Source: Gluconobacter vitians (GTDB lineage: Bacteria; Pseudomonadota; Alphaproteobacteria; Acetobacterales; Acetobacteraceae). From it: a stretch of DNA of 64,000 bases. The translations under genes were made by a program, and so were the position numbers. Under the pieces are notes generated by a model. That model was not told the origin of the DNA. It did no database searches and saw nothing but the letters and a program-made list of their open reading frames with translations. The stretch lies in NCBI RefSeq assembly GCF_015244565.1, contig NZ_JABCQG010000007.1:1-64000 (forward strand), in the 5' to 3' direction. This document shows positions 1 through 9,048 of this stretch, piece after piece. Position 1 is the first letter of the stretch, and every line of letters starts with the position of its first letter.

Positions 1-85
1 CTCGTGGGCGAACCGCTTCAATCAGAGGCTCCCAGATCGCCCATGTCTCGTCCGTAAAAGTGCCTGTTCCGTCTCCTTCTTCCAT
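1..85 (-). mobile_element. IS5-like transposase, N-terminal fragment at window edge
   Basis: The minus strand reads from an ATG at position 85 into 28 codons that run off the left edge. The peptide contains TFTDETWAIWEPLIEAVRPR, which looks like the N-terminus of IS5-family transposases (a Trp-rich segment of the type T-D-x-x-W-x-x-x-x-P-L). Only the start of the gene is visible, so it is not possible to tell whether the element is intact. No terminal inverted repeat or target duplication could be recognised between 86 and 200. The rest of the element must lie to the left of the window. Confidence 0.6.
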
Positions 86-244
86 CCCTACAATATGGGA
101 AGAAATTCAAGTGCTAACAGGCCCTAACATTACATACAAGAAACCGGAAACGGCCGCAGCAGACCTGCGAAAACATTCCCGAAAATACCACGAGCGCCTT
201 TTAACGAACGTTTAATTATTGTATGATATTACTCAGGTCTCCTA

Positions 245-2044
245 TTGAGAGAGTCAACCCAGGTGATGGAAAAACAAGAGGATGATGTCAGGAAAAACCT
301 GAACTACGCCAATAACTGGCCTCAGGGCACGCGTGATGATTTCGTCCTTCACGCTCTCGACTGCTCCGCTATTGTCGCCATTACTGATACCCGCGGTCGT
401 ATTCTTTCCGTCAACAGCCGGTTCGAAGAAATCAGCGGTTATACCCGTGACGAACTCATTGGCAATGACCACCGGATGCTGCACTCCGGTCAGCATGACA
501 GGAAGTTCTTCCGGCAGATGTACCGGACAATCGCCTCAGGCCATGTCTGGCACGGCGAAATCTGCAACCGTCGCCGCGATGGCTCCCTTTACTGGGTCGA
601 TACAACCATCGTCCCCCATGTCTCCGAAAACGGAAAAGTCACGAGTTATGTGGCCATCCGTTTTGACATCTCCGCCCGCAAGCAGGCCGAGAACCATCTG
701 AAAGCCAGCCGTCAGAAACTGCAGAAAGCCGTCAATACCGACTTCCTGACCAAGATTTCCAACCGCCAGCATTTTTCCCACATCCTGCGTCGGCTCCTGC
801 GTACGAGCACTGCGAGCCATATCTGCCTGGCCCTGCTCGACATCGATACCTTCAAAACGATCAATGATACGTCCGGCCATGACGCAGGCGACCGCCTGCT
901 GCGAAAGGTCGCCGAGAAACTCCAGTCTTTCCAGAGCGACAGCTGTTTCATCGCCCGTATCGGCGGTGACGAATTCGCCGTCCTTATGACGGGCAACACC
1001 CCGGCGCGGTTCGAAACGGATCTTCTGGACATCCTCACCCGGATGCGTTTCACCTTCCGCAACCCGATCATGAGCCATGTCTGCACCGTCAGCATTGGCT
1101 ATGTCTGCGTTCCCCTGCCCGATGCCCGGGAAAAATCCCTGCTCAAATGCGCGGATCTTGCCCTGTATGCCGCCAAAACGGGCGGGCGGAACCGCATCTG
1201 TGAATATCACCCCGCCATGGAAGAGAAGCTGGACCTTGCAGCCCGGCTGCGCAGACGCGTCCAGACCGGCCTGCGCGACCACAGCATCGAGGTCTTCTAC
1301 CAGCCCATCTTCTCCCTGAGCGCTCCCGGCCGTATTTCCTTTGAAGCCCTCCTGCACTGGGACCATCCGCAACACAGGGTTCTGTCCCCACAGCATTTTC
1401 CCGAAGTTTTCGAAGACCCGCGACTGACCCTGACGCTGAACAGCTTCGTCACACATCAGGTCATGCAGGACATGCGCCTGCTCCAGGAGCAGAACATCCA
1501 TTTCGAGCGCATCGCCATCAACATCGCCTTATGCGACCTCGAAGGCAGCGACTTCTTCCGGAAAATCACCACGGTCGCCGAAGAAATGAACGTCCCGCTC
1601 GACGCCCTGGCCTTGGAAGTCACCGAGAACGTCTTCTCGCGCCCCCATCACAAGCAGCTCGAACACGAACTGGACACCCTGCACAGCCAGGGCGTGCAGA
1701 TCTCACTCGACGATTTCGGGACGGGATTTGCTTCCCTGACCCATCTCAAGACCATCACGTTCGACTACGTGAAAATCAACCGGGCTTTTGTCGCCGGACT
1801 GGAACGTCACGGTACGGACGCCGCCATCATCCGGGGCGTGATCGACATCGTCCACAGTCTGGGGCGCAAGGTCGTGGCGGAAGGCATCGGCAGCGCCACG
1901 CAGGTGCGCGCGCTGCTTGAGATGGAATGTGATTTCGTACAGGGAGATTTTCTGTGTGAGGCCGTGCCGGTGATGGACATCCCGGCCGCCCTCGAAAAGA
2001 TCCGCTATCAGACGCTTCTGTCACCTGTCGGCGGACCAGCCTGA
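245..2044 (+). CDS. PAS-GGDEF-EAL cyclic-di-GMP turnover protein
   Basis: A predicted cytoplasmic sensor protein of 599 aa that would make and/or degrade cyclic di-GMP. Domain order: PAS (about residues 30-150), GGDEF diguanylate cyclase (about 165-325, intact GGDEF at residue 240), EAL phosphodiesterase (about 345-585, EAL at residue 367). The EAL domain keeps the Asn of NIAL, the Glu of LEVTEN, the DDFGTG loop, the Lys of YVKIN and the Gln of VQGD. However, the usual EGVET is EGIGS and the usual KID is KIN. The PAS domain carries the W-H-G-E-x-x-N-R-R-R-D-G-S-x-Y-W pattern seen in flavin-binding PAS domains such as NifL. Acetic acid bacteria use proteins of this layout to control cellulose synthesis. 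The start is uncertain: TTG at 245 has an AGG 7 nt upstream, and ATG at 266 is the alternative. A possible -10 box TATGAT lies at 222-227. No membrane segment is seen. Confidence 0.9.
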   Translation: MRESTQVMEKQEDDVRKNLNYANNWPQGTRDDFVLHALDCSAIVAITDTRGRILSVNSRFEEISGYTRDELIGNDHRMLHSGQHDRKFFRQMYRTIASGHVWHGEICNRRRDGSLYWVDTTIVPHVSENGKVTSYVAIRFDISARKQAENHLKASRQKLQKAVNTDFLTKISNRQHFSHILRRLLRTSTASHICLALLDIDTFKTINDTSGHDAGDRLLRKVAEKLQSFQSDSCFIARIGGDEFAVLMTGNTPARFETDLLDILTRMRFTFRNPIMSHVCTVSIGYVCVPLPDAREKSLLKCADLALYAAKTGGRNRICEYHPAMEEKLDLAARLRRRVQTGLRDHSIEVFYQPIFSLSAPGRISFEALLHWDHPQHRVLSPQHFPEVFEDPRLTLTLNSFVTHQVMQDMRLLQEQNIHFERIAINIALCDLEGSDFFRKITTVAEEMNVPLDALALEVTENVFSRPHHKQLEHELDTLHSQGVQISLDDFGTGFASLTHLKTITFDYVKINRAFVAGLERHGTDAAIIRGVIDIVHSLGRKVVAEGIGSATQVRALLEMECDFVQGDFLCEAVPVMDIPAALEKIRYQTLLSPVGGPA

Positions 2045-2064
2045 CGGATCTTCCGATCCGTCAG
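2041..2064. terminator. Perfect hairpin between convergent genes
   Basis: CTGACGGATC, loop TTCC, GATCCGTCAG: a perfect 10-bp stem that begins at the stop codon of the PAS-GGDEF-EAL gene and ends just before the stop of the convergent TonB receptor. There is no clear T-run on either strand, so it may be a bidirectional terminator or an mRNA 3' end stabiliser. Confidence 0.5.
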
Positions 2065-2073
2065 GAACCAGCG

Positions 2074-4380
2074 TCAGAAACGCTGGTCAATACCAGTGAG
2101 GATCGTCCGGCGCAGGCCATATTGCGGCGCACCCACACCAATACCGCTGCCATCACGCAGCAGATAGGTGCGGTCGAACAGGTTGGTCACGTCAAGACGC
2201 AGCTGCGTGCGCTTGAGGAACGGAACCTGGAACAGATCCTTGAAGGACTGCACCAGTGACAGGTTGAACGTCGCATATTGTGGCACGGAAGCGCCGTTCG
2301 GCGTCGCACCGTCGGCGCGCAGACCACTGCCATAGACCATCGTGGCGGACAGGCGAAGCGGATGGCCGGTGCGGTGGAAGAAGGAATAACTTCCACCTGC
2401 CGAAGCGGTCCAGCGCTGATCGTGATCCAGATGGATCCAGTGCTTGCTGGTATAGGCCAGATCGTCCGGATCGAAGTTCCACTGCGCCGTGGTGATGTCC
2501 TTGCCGATGGCGCGCGACCAGGAGAAATTGCCGTACACGCTGAAGGCGCCGCGGGTGTAGTCCGTGGCGAATTCATAACCATGAACCTGACCGCGACGGT
2601 AGTTGAACGCCGACAGGATGACCGGGGAGCCGAACTGGCCTTCATCGATCATGTTCTTGGCCAGCTTCACATACGCATCAAATGAGGCATGCCAGCCCGG
2701 CAGAAGGGTCTGCGAGAAGCCTGCATCAAAGTAATGGTCGCGCTCGGCCTTCACGTTGCTGTTTAGGAACGTCCCTGGAGCCGCGGACGTATTGGCAAAC
2801 TTGTTGAGCGACGTGCCGCCCACGAGTTCGAACGGCGGCGGCGTGAAGTAACGGGAATAGCCTGCGTGGAACGTGCCACCACGCCAAGGCTTGTAGACGA
2901 TGTTCAGGCGCGGGCTGACCTGTTTGGAGTGGGTATATTCATCCACCCCGTCAAAGCGCAGACCATAATTGATCGTCAGGTTCTTCAGCGGGCGCCATTC
3001 GTCCTGCGCATAAAGCCCGTACATCCAGCCCGTCCGGCCCGTGCCGTCATGGATGGTGAGCGGATTGTCGGAATAGACCGCATTGCCATCACCGTCCTCG
3101 CCGCTCTGCGGATAGACCGTTGAATCCGATTTGGAAACGTTTCGTTCCACATAGATCTGGTAGCCGAAGCGGACTGTATGATCCTTGGCGGCCTGCCATG
3201 TGGCGTCCGACTGCGTTCCCGTCGAGAAGACCGAACGCGCCGCACGCTGGGCAATACCGTTATAGACCAGATCGCCCAGCGGATCGGGCGAGTAGCGCAG
3301 GGAGCTGTAACGCAGCACGGCGGACGTCTGGAAGCTCAGCTTGCCCATGTCCTTCTGCAGGGACAGGATGCCGAAATCCGTGATTTCCTTCTGATGCTCG
3401 TTCAGGCTTGAACTGTCACCATTGCCGTACAGCTTCTGTGACAGGTCACTATTGGCAAAGGACGGGTTGGCGAACTGGCGCTGCTGTCCCGGATTGTTGG
3501 GAAGCTGGTATTCGGCATTGGAAATACCAGCCGTGAAACTGATCCGGGTATTTTCGTCCACCGTGTAACGGCCATGACCCAGAAAGTGATACTGGTTTGT
3601 CAGATCATGCAGGGCATTGAAGCTCGGCGTGGTGTTTTCGATCCCGACACGGTTGTGCACGAAATCCGCAGTGGCGAACCAGTCCCACTTACCATGATGC
3701 CCACCGAACTGCGCGGACGGGAAGAAATAGTCGCGCGCACCGCCATAGATCGAGACATCACCGCCGGCATCCGAATAGCCGTTCTTGGTGTTGATATCGA
3801 TCACGCCAGCCTGGAGGAAGCCGTACTCACTCGGCAGCGCGCCGGTCGTCAGCGACATGGAATGTGCAAAGCGCGTCATGAGCGTCTGTCCGAACACGCT
3901 CATGCCTTCGGGCAGTGCTACGCCGTCGAGACGGAACTGCACTTCGTTATGATCGCCACGGATATGGATCTGTCCGTAGCTGTCCTGCGCCACACCCGGA
4001 GCCTGCAGCAGCAGTGTGTTCAGACCTGCATTGTCGCCGCCGGGATTGGTCTCGATGGCCTGCCGCGAGAAAGTATAGGTCGTTGCGCCCGTGGAGGGCT
4101 GAAGTGCTGCGCGGGCCCGTTCGAGATGGGCGTTGACGGTAATGTCATCCGCGCCTGCGCGACAGACTTCCGTCGTCGTCGTTCCATGCTGGTCATCGGC
4201 ATGACCGAAGCTGGAACGGGCATCGGATGCCTCGTCATCCGTCTGTGCTGCGGAAGGCGTTGTCGTTGCCTGGGATGCCGGAGCAGGCGACGTGACCGAC
4301 TGCGCGAATGCGGAATCGGCAAGGGCAGTGGTGCAGCCCAGTAGCAGAAGAAATGAACGGGCAGACACGAAAGACGGCAT
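2074..4380 (-). CDS. TonB-dependent outer-membrane receptor
   Basis: A 768-aa outer-membrane receptor. It has a signal peptide (about residues 1-26, ending ADSAFAQ), a TonB-box-like segment DDITVNA, a plug domain (about 95-205, with the typical IHIRGDHNEVQFRLDGV and GVIDINTKNG stretches) and a C-terminal beta-barrel ending in the aromatic residue F (GIDQRF), the usual outer-membrane assembly signal. There is no STN signalling domain. Members of this family take up siderophores, cobalamin or carbohydrates using TonB-ExbBD energy. The substrate cannot be read from the sequence. It is divergently transcribed from a second TonB receptor across a 233-bp AT-rich gap, which suggests shared control. 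A SecB/Sec-type signal and full length (normal range 650-850 aa) argue for a working gene. Confidence 0.9.
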   Translation of the reverse strand: MPSFVSARSFLLLLGCTTALADSAFAQSVTSPAPASQATTTPSAAQTDDEASDARSSFGHADDQHGTTTTEVCRAGADDITVNAHLERARAALQPSTGATTYTFSRQAIETNPGGDNAGLNTLLLQAPGVAQDSYGQIHIRGDHNEVQFRLDGVALPEGMSVFGQTLMTRFAHSMSLTTGALPSEYGFLQAGVIDINTKNGYSDAGGDVSIYGGARDYFFPSAQFGGHHGKWDWFATADFVHNRVGIENTTPSFNALHDLTNQYHFLGHGRYTVDENTRISFTAGISNAEYQLPNNPGQQRQFANPSFANSDLSQKLYGNGDSSSLNEHQKEITDFGILSLQKDMGKLSFQTSAVLRYSSLRYSPDPLGDLVYNGIAQRAARSVFSTGTQSDATWQAAKDHTVRFGYQIYVERNVSKSDSTVYPQSGEDGDGNAVYSDNPLTIHDGTGRTGWMYGLYAQDEWRPLKNLTINYGLRFDGVDEYTHSKQVSPRLNIVYKPWRGGTFHAGYSRYFTPPPFELVGGTSLNKFANTSAAPGTFLNSNVKAERDHYFDAGFSQTLLPGWHASFDAYVKLAKNMIDEGQFGSPVILSAFNYRRGQVHGYEFATDYTRGAFSVYGNFSWSRAIGKDITTAQWNFDPDDLAYTSKHWIHLDHDQRWTASAGGSYSFFHRTGHPLRLSATMVYGSGLRADGATPNGASVPQYATFNLSLVQSFKDLFQVPFLKRTQLRLDVTNLFDRTYLLRDGSGIGVGAPQYGLRRTILTGIDQRF

Positions 4381-4613
4381 GAAACCTCCGGACAGGAAGA
4401 CGGCAGGAGCGAAGGATAATCGGAACGGCTCTCTTATTATGTTATATCATAACAGTTCAAGCGAAATCTTTCGCCTTGGGAACCAATTTGCGCGGCCCGT
4501 TGGCTCTGATGCAGGAGTGCAATATAAGCACGATGTTTTTCAGGGCTTTCCTGTCCATTTTCAGGCAGGCTGTCCCAACCGATACCGTCCCCTCCAGGAG
4601 ACCCGCCCTTTCC
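4381..4613. promoter_or_regulatory. Divergent control region of two TonB receptors
   Basis: A 233-bp gap between the two divergent receptors. It holds an AT-rich palindrome TTATG-N6-CATAA at 4437-4452 (inner form GTTAT-ATC-ATAAC) that would suit a dimeric repressor. An AGGAG at 4596-4600 serves the rightward gene. A Fur box match was not clear by eye, and no riboswitch was recognised. Confidence 0.4.
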
Positions 4614-6947
4614 ATGACGCTTCGCAAGGCCCTTCTCCTGAGCGCCGGTCTCCTTGGCCCATCCCTCGCCCTTGCGGCCCCGCCGGAAGAGACAAAACCG
4701 CTGGCCGGCAAGGCCCGCACGCCCCATCATGCGGGCTCTCACCACACGCCCGCAAAACCAGCCTCCCACGCAGGCGCTCCTGCGGCACCCCACGCCATTC
4801 AGGCGCGTGATACCGAAACCATCGCCGTCACCGCCCGCCGGACGGATTTCGCCTTCGTCGCCGCCCAGCACCTTCCCGATGCCGACACGCGCCTGACCGC
4901 CGACCGCCTGATCCAGCGCGGCGTCGTGACCCTGCGCGATCTGGAACGCGTGGCGCCCAACCTGACGATCCAGTCCATCAACGGTACGGCCTCGACCAAT
5001 TTCTATCTGCGTGGCGTCGGCTTCAACGACTTCACGATGAACAACATCCCCACCGTCATGACCTATTTCGATGACGTGCCCTTCGCGTTATCGACCATGT
5101 CGAGCGGGTTGATGTTCGATCTGGCGGACGCCACCGTCACCCCTGGCCCGGTCGGCACCACGCACGGACAGTCCGACACCGGCGGCGAAGTCCGTCTGCG
5201 CACTGCTGACCCGACCAGCACCCTGCATTACGGCGCCAGTCAGGACATCGCCTCCTATGCCCGCAGCCGCAGCGAGGCCTATATTTCCGGCCCGATTGCC
5301 AAAGGTCTGGATTTCCGTCTCGCCGGACAGATCCGGCAGGGTGGCGGCTGGCAGACCGATCCGCAGAACGGTGCTCATCTTGGAGACGCGGATTCCTATG
5401 CCCTGCGCGGCAAGCTGCGCTGGCATTCGGATGACAACCGCACCACGATCCTGCTTTCCGGCCATTTCGTGCAGGACAACAGCCAGGTTGTCACCAGTCA
5501 GGCCATTCACCGCCTGATCGGCACGACCGGCCTGCCCCGGCTCGGTCAGACACAGGCCGAATGGTCCTCCCGCCCGCAGTTTGCCAACCTGATCGGACGT
5601 CCCGAAGGCCTCAAACCCAGCGAGCACAACCAGTTCTGGGGCTGGGACCTGCACATGGACCATGATTTCGGCTTCGCGAAACTCACCTCCGTCTCGGCCT
5701 TCGAGACCGAGCGGCAGGGCGAATACACCGATCAGGACGGCACCTCCCGCTCCGAAGCCGACACCTACCGCACCATCAGCGCCAATGCCTTCACGCAGGA
5801 ACTGCGTCTGGGGTCCAGCAATCCCGACAACCGCCTGCAATGGGTGGTCGGGGCGTTCTACCAGCGCAGCCGCATGAAACAGCGCTTTTTCTTCGACTAT
5901 ACCGATTATGCAGCCCGCGGTTACATGATGGCTACGTCCTTCTCCATGAATCAGGAGAGCACGTCCGAATTCGGCCATATCAGCTATCGCCTGCCGCATA
6001 ACGTGACGCTGTTCGCAGGCCTGCTGCACGAAATCGACGACCGCAGCCTGCCCGGCCTGACGTCGGAAATCTTTGGCGGCAAGACGACGGCCTTCCACGG
6101 CGAGAGCACGGCCTCGGCGCAGTTCGCCGGACAGGTCGGGGTGTCATGGCAGGCCACGAAGAGCACGCTCGTCTATTACAAGATGAGCAAGGGCTTCAAA
6201 CCCGGCGGCTTCAGCGCCAACAACACCCAGATCCAGGCCCAGCTTGACCCATTCGGCCCCGAGACGGTGCTGACCTATGAACTCGGCTTCAAGAGCGACC
6301 CGATCCCCAATGTCCTGCGTCTGAACGGAGCGGCGTTCTATAACGACTTCCACAACCAGCAGGTCGTGGGCACGGTGCTGATCCCGAATTACGGACCGCT
6401 GAGCGAGATCACGAACGTCCCCAAATCCGAAAGCTGGGGTTTTGAGGGCACAATCGAACTGCATCCGGTGCGCCATGTCTTCGTGACGCAGAATATCGGC
6501 TGGCAGCGCGGCAATTATCAGGACTTCCTGAACGTCAATCGTGCTGCGACCAACACCGCCTATGCCAAGACGGGCGTCTGGCAGGCCGTGAACAGCAATT
6601 TCGCGGGCGTGGATAATGGTCAGCCCAAGCTGACCCTGAACGGTCAGGCCGAATGGCGGCAGACGCTGACGCCGGGGCTGGGCTTCGATATTGGGCCGGA
6701 CTGGTCCTATCGCGGCAGTCAGGCTATCGCGGTCGGCGGCACAGGATTCTATCGCCTGCCGCCCTATTTCCTGCTCGGCGCCCATGCGACCCTGCGTCCC
6801 TCGTCCGGGAAGTGGGAAGCCACGGTCTACGCGTCCAACCTGCTCAACCGCAGCTTCTTCGAGAGCGGCGGCATGGCGACAACAACCTATTTCTACATCC
6901 CCGGACCGCCCCGCTTTATCGGCGGGCGCGTATCCTACGGATTCTGA
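4614..6947 (+). CDS. TonB-dependent outer-membrane receptor
   Basis: A second outer-membrane receptor. The open frame begins at 4476, but the ATG at 4614 is chosen because it starts a clean signal peptide (MTLRKALLLSAGLLGPSLALA) and is preceded by AGGAG, giving 777 aa. It has a TonB box (ETIAVTARR), then a plug domain (about 100-220) with the FYLRGVGFNDF and DDVPFALST features common in sphingomonad/acetobacterial receptors, then a barrel ending GGRVSYGF. It has no STN domain. Substrate unknown: receptors of this subgroup are often annotated for iron chelates or plant compounds, but nothing here decides it. It lies divergent from another receptor and convergent with a TetR regulator, which may control it. 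Confidence 0.9.
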   Translation: MTLRKALLLSAGLLGPSLALAAPPEETKPLAGKARTPHHAGSHHTPAKPASHAGAPAAPHAIQARDTETIAVTARRTDFAFVAAQHLPDADTRLTADRLIQRGVVTLRDLERVAPNLTIQSINGTASTNFYLRGVGFNDFTMNNIPTVMTYFDDVPFALSTMSSGLMFDLADATVTPGPVGTTHGQSDTGGEVRLRTADPTSTLHYGASQDIASYARSRSEAYISGPIAKGLDFRLAGQIRQGGGWQTDPQNGAHLGDADSYALRGKLRWHSDDNRTTILLSGHFVQDNSQVVTSQAIHRLIGTTGLPRLGQTQAEWSSRPQFANLIGRPEGLKPSEHNQFWGWDLHMDHDFGFAKLTSVSAFETERQGEYTDQDGTSRSEADTYRTISANAFTQELRLGSSNPDNRLQWVVGAFYQRSRMKQRFFFDYTDYAARGYMMATSFSMNQESTSEFGHISYRLPHNVTLFAGLLHEIDDRSLPGLTSEIFGGKTTAFHGESTASAQFAGQVGVSWQATKSTLVYYKMSKGFKPGGFSANNTQIQAQLDPFGPETVLTYELGFKSDPIPNVLRLNGAAFYNDFHNQQVVGTVLIPNYGPLSEITNVPKSESWGFEGTIELHPVRHVFVTQNIGWQRGNYQDFLNVNRAATNTAYAKTGVWQAVNSNFAGVDNGQPKLTLNGQAEWRQTLTPGLGFDIGPDWSYRGSQAIAVGGTGFYRLPPYFLLGAHATLRPSSGKWEATVYASNLLNRSFFESGGMATTTYFYIPGPPRFIGGRVSYGF

Positions 6948-6976
6948 TCACAGCCTGAGAGGGAAGGGCCGAAAGA

Positions 6977-7630
6977 TCAGCAGGAAATCAGACAGTGCGC
7001 GAGAGCCTGGATTTCCTGAATGTTCTTCTCGGTATTCATGGGCTCACGCCCGAGCATGTTCATGGCCCGGAAGTGGATCGTGCTGAGCAGCATATCGAGA
7101 ACCGTATTCGGATCCTGACAGAAGACATTCTCGCCCCGCCGGCTTGCGCGCTCAAGGAACTGTGACATCTGCGCACGCGCCGGGACCACGCTTGTCTCCC
7201 ACAGGACCTGACCGAATTCCGGGTCATGTACCGCCTCACCCAGCAGGGTTCCGTAGGTGCGGCCCAGCGGTGTCGCAAGAAATCTGACGCGGGCTGCGAT
7301 CAGCTCATCCACGTCTCCGGCAAAGCTGCCCGTATCGATCTGGGGCGTCAGATCATCGCGCCACAGGCGGATGGCATCGAAGAACATCACCTGCTTGGTC
7401 GGCCAGCGGCGATAAACCGTAGCGGTGGAGACACCTGCGGCCTTGGCAACGCGGCTGATGGTCAGGCCCTGATAGCCCTCCTCCACCAGAACCCGCGCAA
7501 TGGCTGCCAGGATGTTATCCTTGAGCATAAGATTGACCGGACGCCCCGGCGCACGAACGGCAGTCCGGTCCCGCGCAGAAATATGGATATTCTTTAGCGG
7601 TAAAGTATGGGTTACGACGGATTGTGACAT
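6977..7630 (-). CDS. TetR/AcrR-family transcriptional regulator
   Basis: A DNA-binding repressor of the TetR type. The helix-turn-helix is clear: LTISRVAKAAGVSTATVYRR at about residues 55-75, then W-x-x-K. The C-terminal part (about 95-217) is the variable ligand/dimerisation region and does not point to a ligand. The ATG at 7630 is chosen because it follows a purine-rich GAGAGGGGGGAA stretch; an upstream in-frame ATG at 7657 lacks a ribosome site. The protein is 217 aa. The first 40 residues before the HTH are longer than in most family members. It is convergent with the TonB receptor at 4614-6947 and not in an operon with the following cytochrome gene, so its targets may be itself and the nearby receptors. 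Confidence 0.85.
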   Translation of the reverse strand: MSQSVVTHTLPLKNIHISARDRTAVRAPGRPVNLMLKDNILAAIARVLVEEGYQGLTISRVAKAAGVSTATVYRRWPTKQVMFFDAIRLWRDDLTPQIDTGSFAGDVDELIAARVRFLATPLGRTYGTLLGEAVHDPEFGQVLWETSVVPARAQMSQFLERASRRGENVFCQDPNTVLDMLLSTIHFRAMNMLGREPMNTEKNIQEIQALAHCLISC

Positions 7631-7762
7631 GATTGTTCCCCCCCTCTCTCTGGCCATTTACCGGCTGGCATTATTTTTGAATAAACACAGATATTCAGAG
7701 ATGGATGCACGGTTACAAGACGCATTTGCGTTTGTTTGGTATCAAAACATGTCCATTTTCTG
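7631..7762 (-). promoter_or_regulatory. Upstream region of tetR with short palindrome
   Basis: AT-rich 132-bp gap upstream of the TetR gene. It includes ACGCA-TT-TGCGT at 7720-7731 within AGACGCATTTGCGTTT, a possible autoregulatory operator. Inference only. Confidence 0.25.
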
Positions 7763-8239
7763 TCAGTGCGAAGACTGTACCACCGCAAGCGACTGTCTTT
7801 TCTCCCGCAATGCATCTGCCGTCATGGGCGTCGCACGGGCGGATTGCACGTCCTGCGCAGAAAACGCCGGAGCCGTACCCATTGTGCCCAGAGTAGCGGC
7901 ATAAGCCAGCACGGCCGCAATATCATCATCCGACAGCGCCCGGAACGCCGGCATGTATCCCTTGTAGGACTGCCCCTCCACCGTAACCGGCCCATGCAGC
8001 CCGTTCACCAGAACCGCTGCCAGATACGCCTTCCCGTCAGAACTGCCCGCAATCTGCCCGACCCGTCCGGCCAGCGGCGGAAATGTCCCCGGACGACCGG
8101 CCCCCGAAGGCCCGTGACACATCGCACATTTGCCGCGGTATAGCGCCGCGCCGTCCGCCGCCATGGCCGAAGACGCCAGCACCGGTCCAAGCCCCAGCAG
8201 AGCCGCCAGCATGATCCTCAAACCGTGTCCCGTTGTCAT
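7763..8239 (-). CDS. Periplasmic monoheme cytochrome c
   Basis: A secreted class I cytochrome c of 158 aa. Signal peptide at residues 1-27 (ending SSAMA), one heme site C38-A-M-C-H42, and a methionine ligand in GYMPAF. The gene is divergent from qcrABC, so it is the likely electron acceptor of that bc1 complex. ATG 8239 is chosen because it begins the signal peptide and has GGGAGG about 10 nt upstream; the frame is open back to a TTG at 8308. In Gluconobacter oxydans a cytochrome c gene is known next to qcrABC while an aa3/cbb3 cytochrome c oxidase is absent, so the final electron acceptor of this cytochrome is unclear there. Its C-terminal 40 residues beyond the heme domain are Ala/Gln-rich and probably flexible. 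Confidence 0.88.
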   Translation of the reverse strand: MTTGHGLRIMLAALLGLGPVLASSAMAADGAALYRGKCAMCHGPSGAGRPGTFPPLAGRVGQIAGSSDGKAYLAAVLVNGLHGPVTVEGQSYKGYMPAFRALSDDDIAAVLAYAATLGTMGTAPAFSAQDVQSARATPMTADALREKRQSLAVVQSSH

Positions 8240-8403
8240 GGCCCTGGGCCCTCCCGGAATTCGCATTGCCGTAGCATTTCGGAAAACACTAGCCTCCGCT
8301 TTCCCCAAAAGCTACCGCCCCCGTCTTTCTCGCCACGGCAAAGCCGCCTATCCTCCGTTCTCTTTCCCGCCGGACATTCCGGCACAGTCGGCAGAGGTTC
8401 CGC
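8240..8403. promoter_or_regulatory. Divergent promoter region cytochrome c / qcrA
   Basis: A 164-bp non-coding gap that must hold the promoters of the leftward cytochrome c gene and the rightward qcr operon. No strong -35/-10 pair or operator was recognised by eye. Confidence 0.4.
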
Positions 8404-9036
8404 ATGGCCCAGAGCGAGACACCCCCGTCCCCGGACGGCACGAAACGGCGGGACCTTCTGGCAACCGGAACCCTCGCCCTTGGTTGCGCAGGCGCCTGCG
8501 CCCTGAGCGTTCCCTTTCTCAACAGCCTGAAAAACCCCGCCGCCACACCCCTGTCCGACAACACGTTGGAGGTCGATCTGTCCACGCTTGCCCCCGGACA
8601 GAACATGACCGTGCAATGGCGGGACTGGCCCGTCTTCATCCAGCGCCGCACGCCGCAGATACTGGCCGCCCTTCAGGCCCCCGGACACCTTGCCACCCTA
8701 CGCGACGCAGACTCCAAAATCCTCCAGCAGCCCAAAGACGCCACAAACTGGCACCGCTCGGTCCGCCCGGAATACGGCGTGCTGATTGGTGTGTGCACCC
8801 ATCTCGGCTGCGTCCCGACCTTCGACAAACCCAGCTCGGCACCGGACGCAGAGGGCGGCTATTTCTGCCCCTGCCACGGCTCACATTTCGACGCCGCAGG
8901 CCGTGTCGTCCAACGCGCGCCCGCCCCCTACAACCTGCCTGTCCCGCCCGTGACCTTCCTCTCCGACACGAAAATCCGCATCGGCCATAGCGCCGGCGAT
9001 CCGGGCTTTAGCATGTCCGACATCCAGCAGATCTGA
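8404..9036 (+). CDS. qcrA: Ubiquinol-cytochrome c reductase Rieske Fe-S subunit
   Basis: The [2Fe-2S] subunit of the cytochrome bc1 complex, 210 aa. The N-terminus has a twin-Arg motif (KRRDLLATG) and one membrane anchor (about residues 20-42). The cluster ligands are in CTHLGC (C131, H133) and CPCHGSHF (C155, H158), and C136 and C157 form the conserved disulfide. The protein accepts an electron from ubiquinol at the Qo site and passes it to cytochrome c1 on the periplasmic side. First gene of qcrABC, 12 nt before qcrB. Length and motifs are normal for an alphaproteobacterial Rieske protein. Confidence 0.97.
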   Translation: MAQSETPPSPDGTKRRDLLATGTLALGCAGACALSVPFLNSLKNPAATPLSDNTLEVDLSTLAPGQNMTVQWRDWPVFIQRRTPQILAALQAPGHLATLRDADSKILQQPKDATNWHRSVRPEYGVLIGVCTHLGCVPTFDKPSSAPDAEGGYFCPCHGSHFDAAGRVVQRAPAPYNLPVPPVTFLSDTKIRIGHSAGDPGFSMSDIQQI

Positions 9037-9048
9037 GGACCGGACGAC

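Noticed and set aside
4381-4613. Possible cobalamin riboswitch before the TonB receptors
   Set aside because: No B12-box-like or conserved core could be seen by eye; the region is short and only shows a small palindrome.
8130-8990. A plus-strand frame overlapping qcrA and the cytochrome c gene
   Set aside because: Out of frame with both real genes, Pro/Arg-rich, and begins inside the signal peptide region of the cytochrome c gene.
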